Both the position numbers and the translations under genes were made by a program. From Opitutus sp. GAS368 (GTDB lineage: Bacteria > Verrucomicrobiota > Verrucomicrobiia > Opitutales > Opitutaceae), in NCBI RefSeq assembly GCF_900104925.1, contig NZ_LT629735.1:4013001-4077000 (forward strand): a stretch of DNA of 64,000 nt, read 5' to 3'. Below the pieces are notes generated by a model. That model was not told the origin of the DNA, made no database searches, and saw only the letters and a list, made by a program, of their open reading frames with translations. Shown in pieces: positions 63,601 to 64,000 of this stretch. Positions within the stretch are counted from its first letter, which is position 1; every line of letters begins with the position of its first letter.

Positions 63601-63706
63601 ACTCATCTTCAGCCAGGTGCTCACGCTGTTCACCACGCCGGTCATCTACCTGATGTTTGACCGGCTCGCCCGCCGGACCCGGAAAACGCCACCCGCCACG
63701 GCATGA
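60620..63706 (+). CDS. RND multidrug efflux permease (MdtB-like)
   Basis: 1028 residues starting with TTG at 60620. [21 protein letters not shown]4 [17 protein letters not shown] with the Asp pair used for proton relay, and TM10 [16 protein letters not shown] are hallmarks of the HAE1 group. It should export drugs or lipophilic compounds from the periplasm by proton antiport. Overlaps the next RND gene by ATGA. Confidence 0.95.
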   Translation: MNPSKPFILRPVATSLFMVAILLAGIFAYRLLPISALPEVDYPTIQVVTLYPGASPEVITSSITAPLERQFGQMPGLDRMASTSSGGASIITLTFSLDLTLDVAEQEVQAAINAATNLLPNDLPTPPIYNKVNPADAPILTLGITSTAMPLPQVEDLVDTRLAQKLSQIPGVGLVSISGGQRPAVRVQADPRALATNGLTLDDVRTAIATANVNQAKGSFDGPTRASTIDANDQLKSVGDYKKLVIAFRNGAPIRLGDVAEIVNSAENVQLAAWANDRAAIILNIQRQPGANVIAVVDRIKALLPALSASLPASVEVIPLTDRTVTIRASVEDVQVELMISIALVVMVVFLFLRNVPATIIPGVAVPLSLVGTFGVMYLAGFSINNLTLMALTIATGFVVDDAIVMIENIARYLEEGDTPMQAALKGAEQIGFTIISLTVSLIAVLIPLLFMGDVVGRLFREFAITLAVSILISAVVSLTLTPMMCAKLLHHTPEEKQGRFYRASGHFFDAVIARYGKLLQWVLRHQTLTLGVAAGTLVLTVLLYAVIPKGFFPVQDTGAIQGISQAAQSISFSAMAERQQALGRLILADPDVASLSSYIGVDGTNTTLNSGRFLINLKPQHERKSSAIEVIRRLQPALARLPGITLYLQPVQDLSIESTVSRTQYQLSVESADPEALAEWVGKLLEGLGQLPAITDVASDLQNQGLQAYLEIDRDSAARLGVTVAAIDNALYNSFGQRLVSTIFTQANQYRVVLEAPPALQRSLTSLDNIYVTSVTGAQVRLTSVARVSERHAALVINHVAQFPAATISFNLAPGYSLGDAVKAIKACEESMDIPASIRLGFQGAALAFSASLNNTLFLIIAAIVTMYIVLGVLYESYIHPITILSTLPSAGVGALLALQLANTDLGMIGIIGIILLIGIVKKNAIMMIDFALEAERDQGKAPEEAIYQACLLRFRPILMTTMAALLGALPLMLGTGVGSELRHPLGITMVGGLIFSQVLTLFTTPVIYLMFDRLARRTRKTPPATA

Positions 63707-64000
63707 CCATCTCGGAACCATTCATCCGGCGGCCCATCGCCACGACTCTGCTGACCATCGGCGTCGCCCTGGCCGGCATCCTCGCCTACAATCTCCTGCC
63801 GGTGTCGCCCCTGCCGCAGGTGGATTACCCGTCCGTGTCGGTCTCCGCCAACCTGCCCGGCGCCAGTCCCGAGACGATGGCCTCGACCGTCGCCACGCCC
63901 CTCGAGCGCGCCCTCGGCCGCATCGCGGGGGTGAACGAGATGACTTCCTCCAGTTCGCTGGGCTCGACCAACATCAACCTGCAGTTCGACCTCAACCGCG
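63703..64000 (+). CDS. second RND efflux permease (MdtC-like), cut by window end
   Basis: The visible N-terminal 99 codons, [20 protein letters not shown] and [20 protein letters not shown], match the start of an HAE1 RND permease and align with the previous gene. The tandem order adaptor-pump-pump resembles MdtABC, in which MdtB and MdtC form a heteromeric pump. It starts inside the previous stop (ATGA). The rest lies beyond the window. Confidence 0.93.
   Translation, partial: MTISEPFIRRPIATTLLTIGVALAGILAYNLLPVSPLPQVDYPSVSVSANLPGASPETMASTVATPLERALGRIAGVNEMTSSSSLGSTNINLQFDLNR

Overview
The window is about 64 kb of high-GC chromosomal DNA, essentially fully coding, with short gaps filled by small inverted repeats. 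The gene set looks like a Gram-negative bacterium of the Verrucomicrobiota, most likely Opitutaceae-like. The reasons are very GC-rich coding, weak or absent Shine-Dalgarno sequences, several conserved proteins without a recognised family, an outer-membrane-type barrel and RND efflux genes, and a large Wzm/Wzt glycan locus. This placement is inference; there is no rRNA gene here.

Layout. 1-3.2 kb: tRNA-Gly(CCC), recR, ybaB, an SDR-type epimerase and a DJ-1 family protein, separated by nested inverted repeats. 3.4-34.2 kb: one long, almost entirely co-directional surface-polysaccharide locus, with most genes joined by 4-base stop/start overlaps. It opens with an AsnB-type amidotransferase and a Wzm/Wzt ABC exporter, continues with about fifteen glycosyltransferases, acyl/acetyltransferases, a PIG-L deacetylase, a methyltransferase, a Wzy-like polymerase and an O-antigen ligase/polymerase, and closes with a polyprenyl-phosphate sugar transferase that should start glycan assembly. 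No nucleotide-sugar synthesis, Wzx, Wza or Wzc genes are seen. A small GxxExxY (PD-(D/E)XK-like) gene framed by inverted repeats interrupts it at 27.65-28.10 kb.

34.2-58.6 kb: housekeeping genes in short operons on both strands: flavin disulfide reductase, scpA, trxA, menA, an ABC transporter with acyP, uvrB, glutamate dehydrogenase, a putative Na+/H+ antiporter with a phosphoserine phosphatase-like gene, a cysteine-poor L31/L36 ribosomal protein pair, an M24 peptidase, algH/yqgE, a dCMP deaminase, a Nif3-like protein, aroQ, a NusG paralog, pgsA/pgpA and coaD. 58.6-64 kb: a TetR regulator with a candidate operator, an RND periplasmic adaptor and two RND pumps (the second cut by the window end), resembling mdtABC.

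The most unusual aspect is the repeat content. Several hairpin families begin with GTAG or GGAG and one surrounds a RAYT (REP-associated tyrosine transposase) gene. A second class of periodic CACG/CACAG inverted repeats has the same build as the repeats framing the GxxExxY gene. Several genes take their stop or start codon from these repeats.
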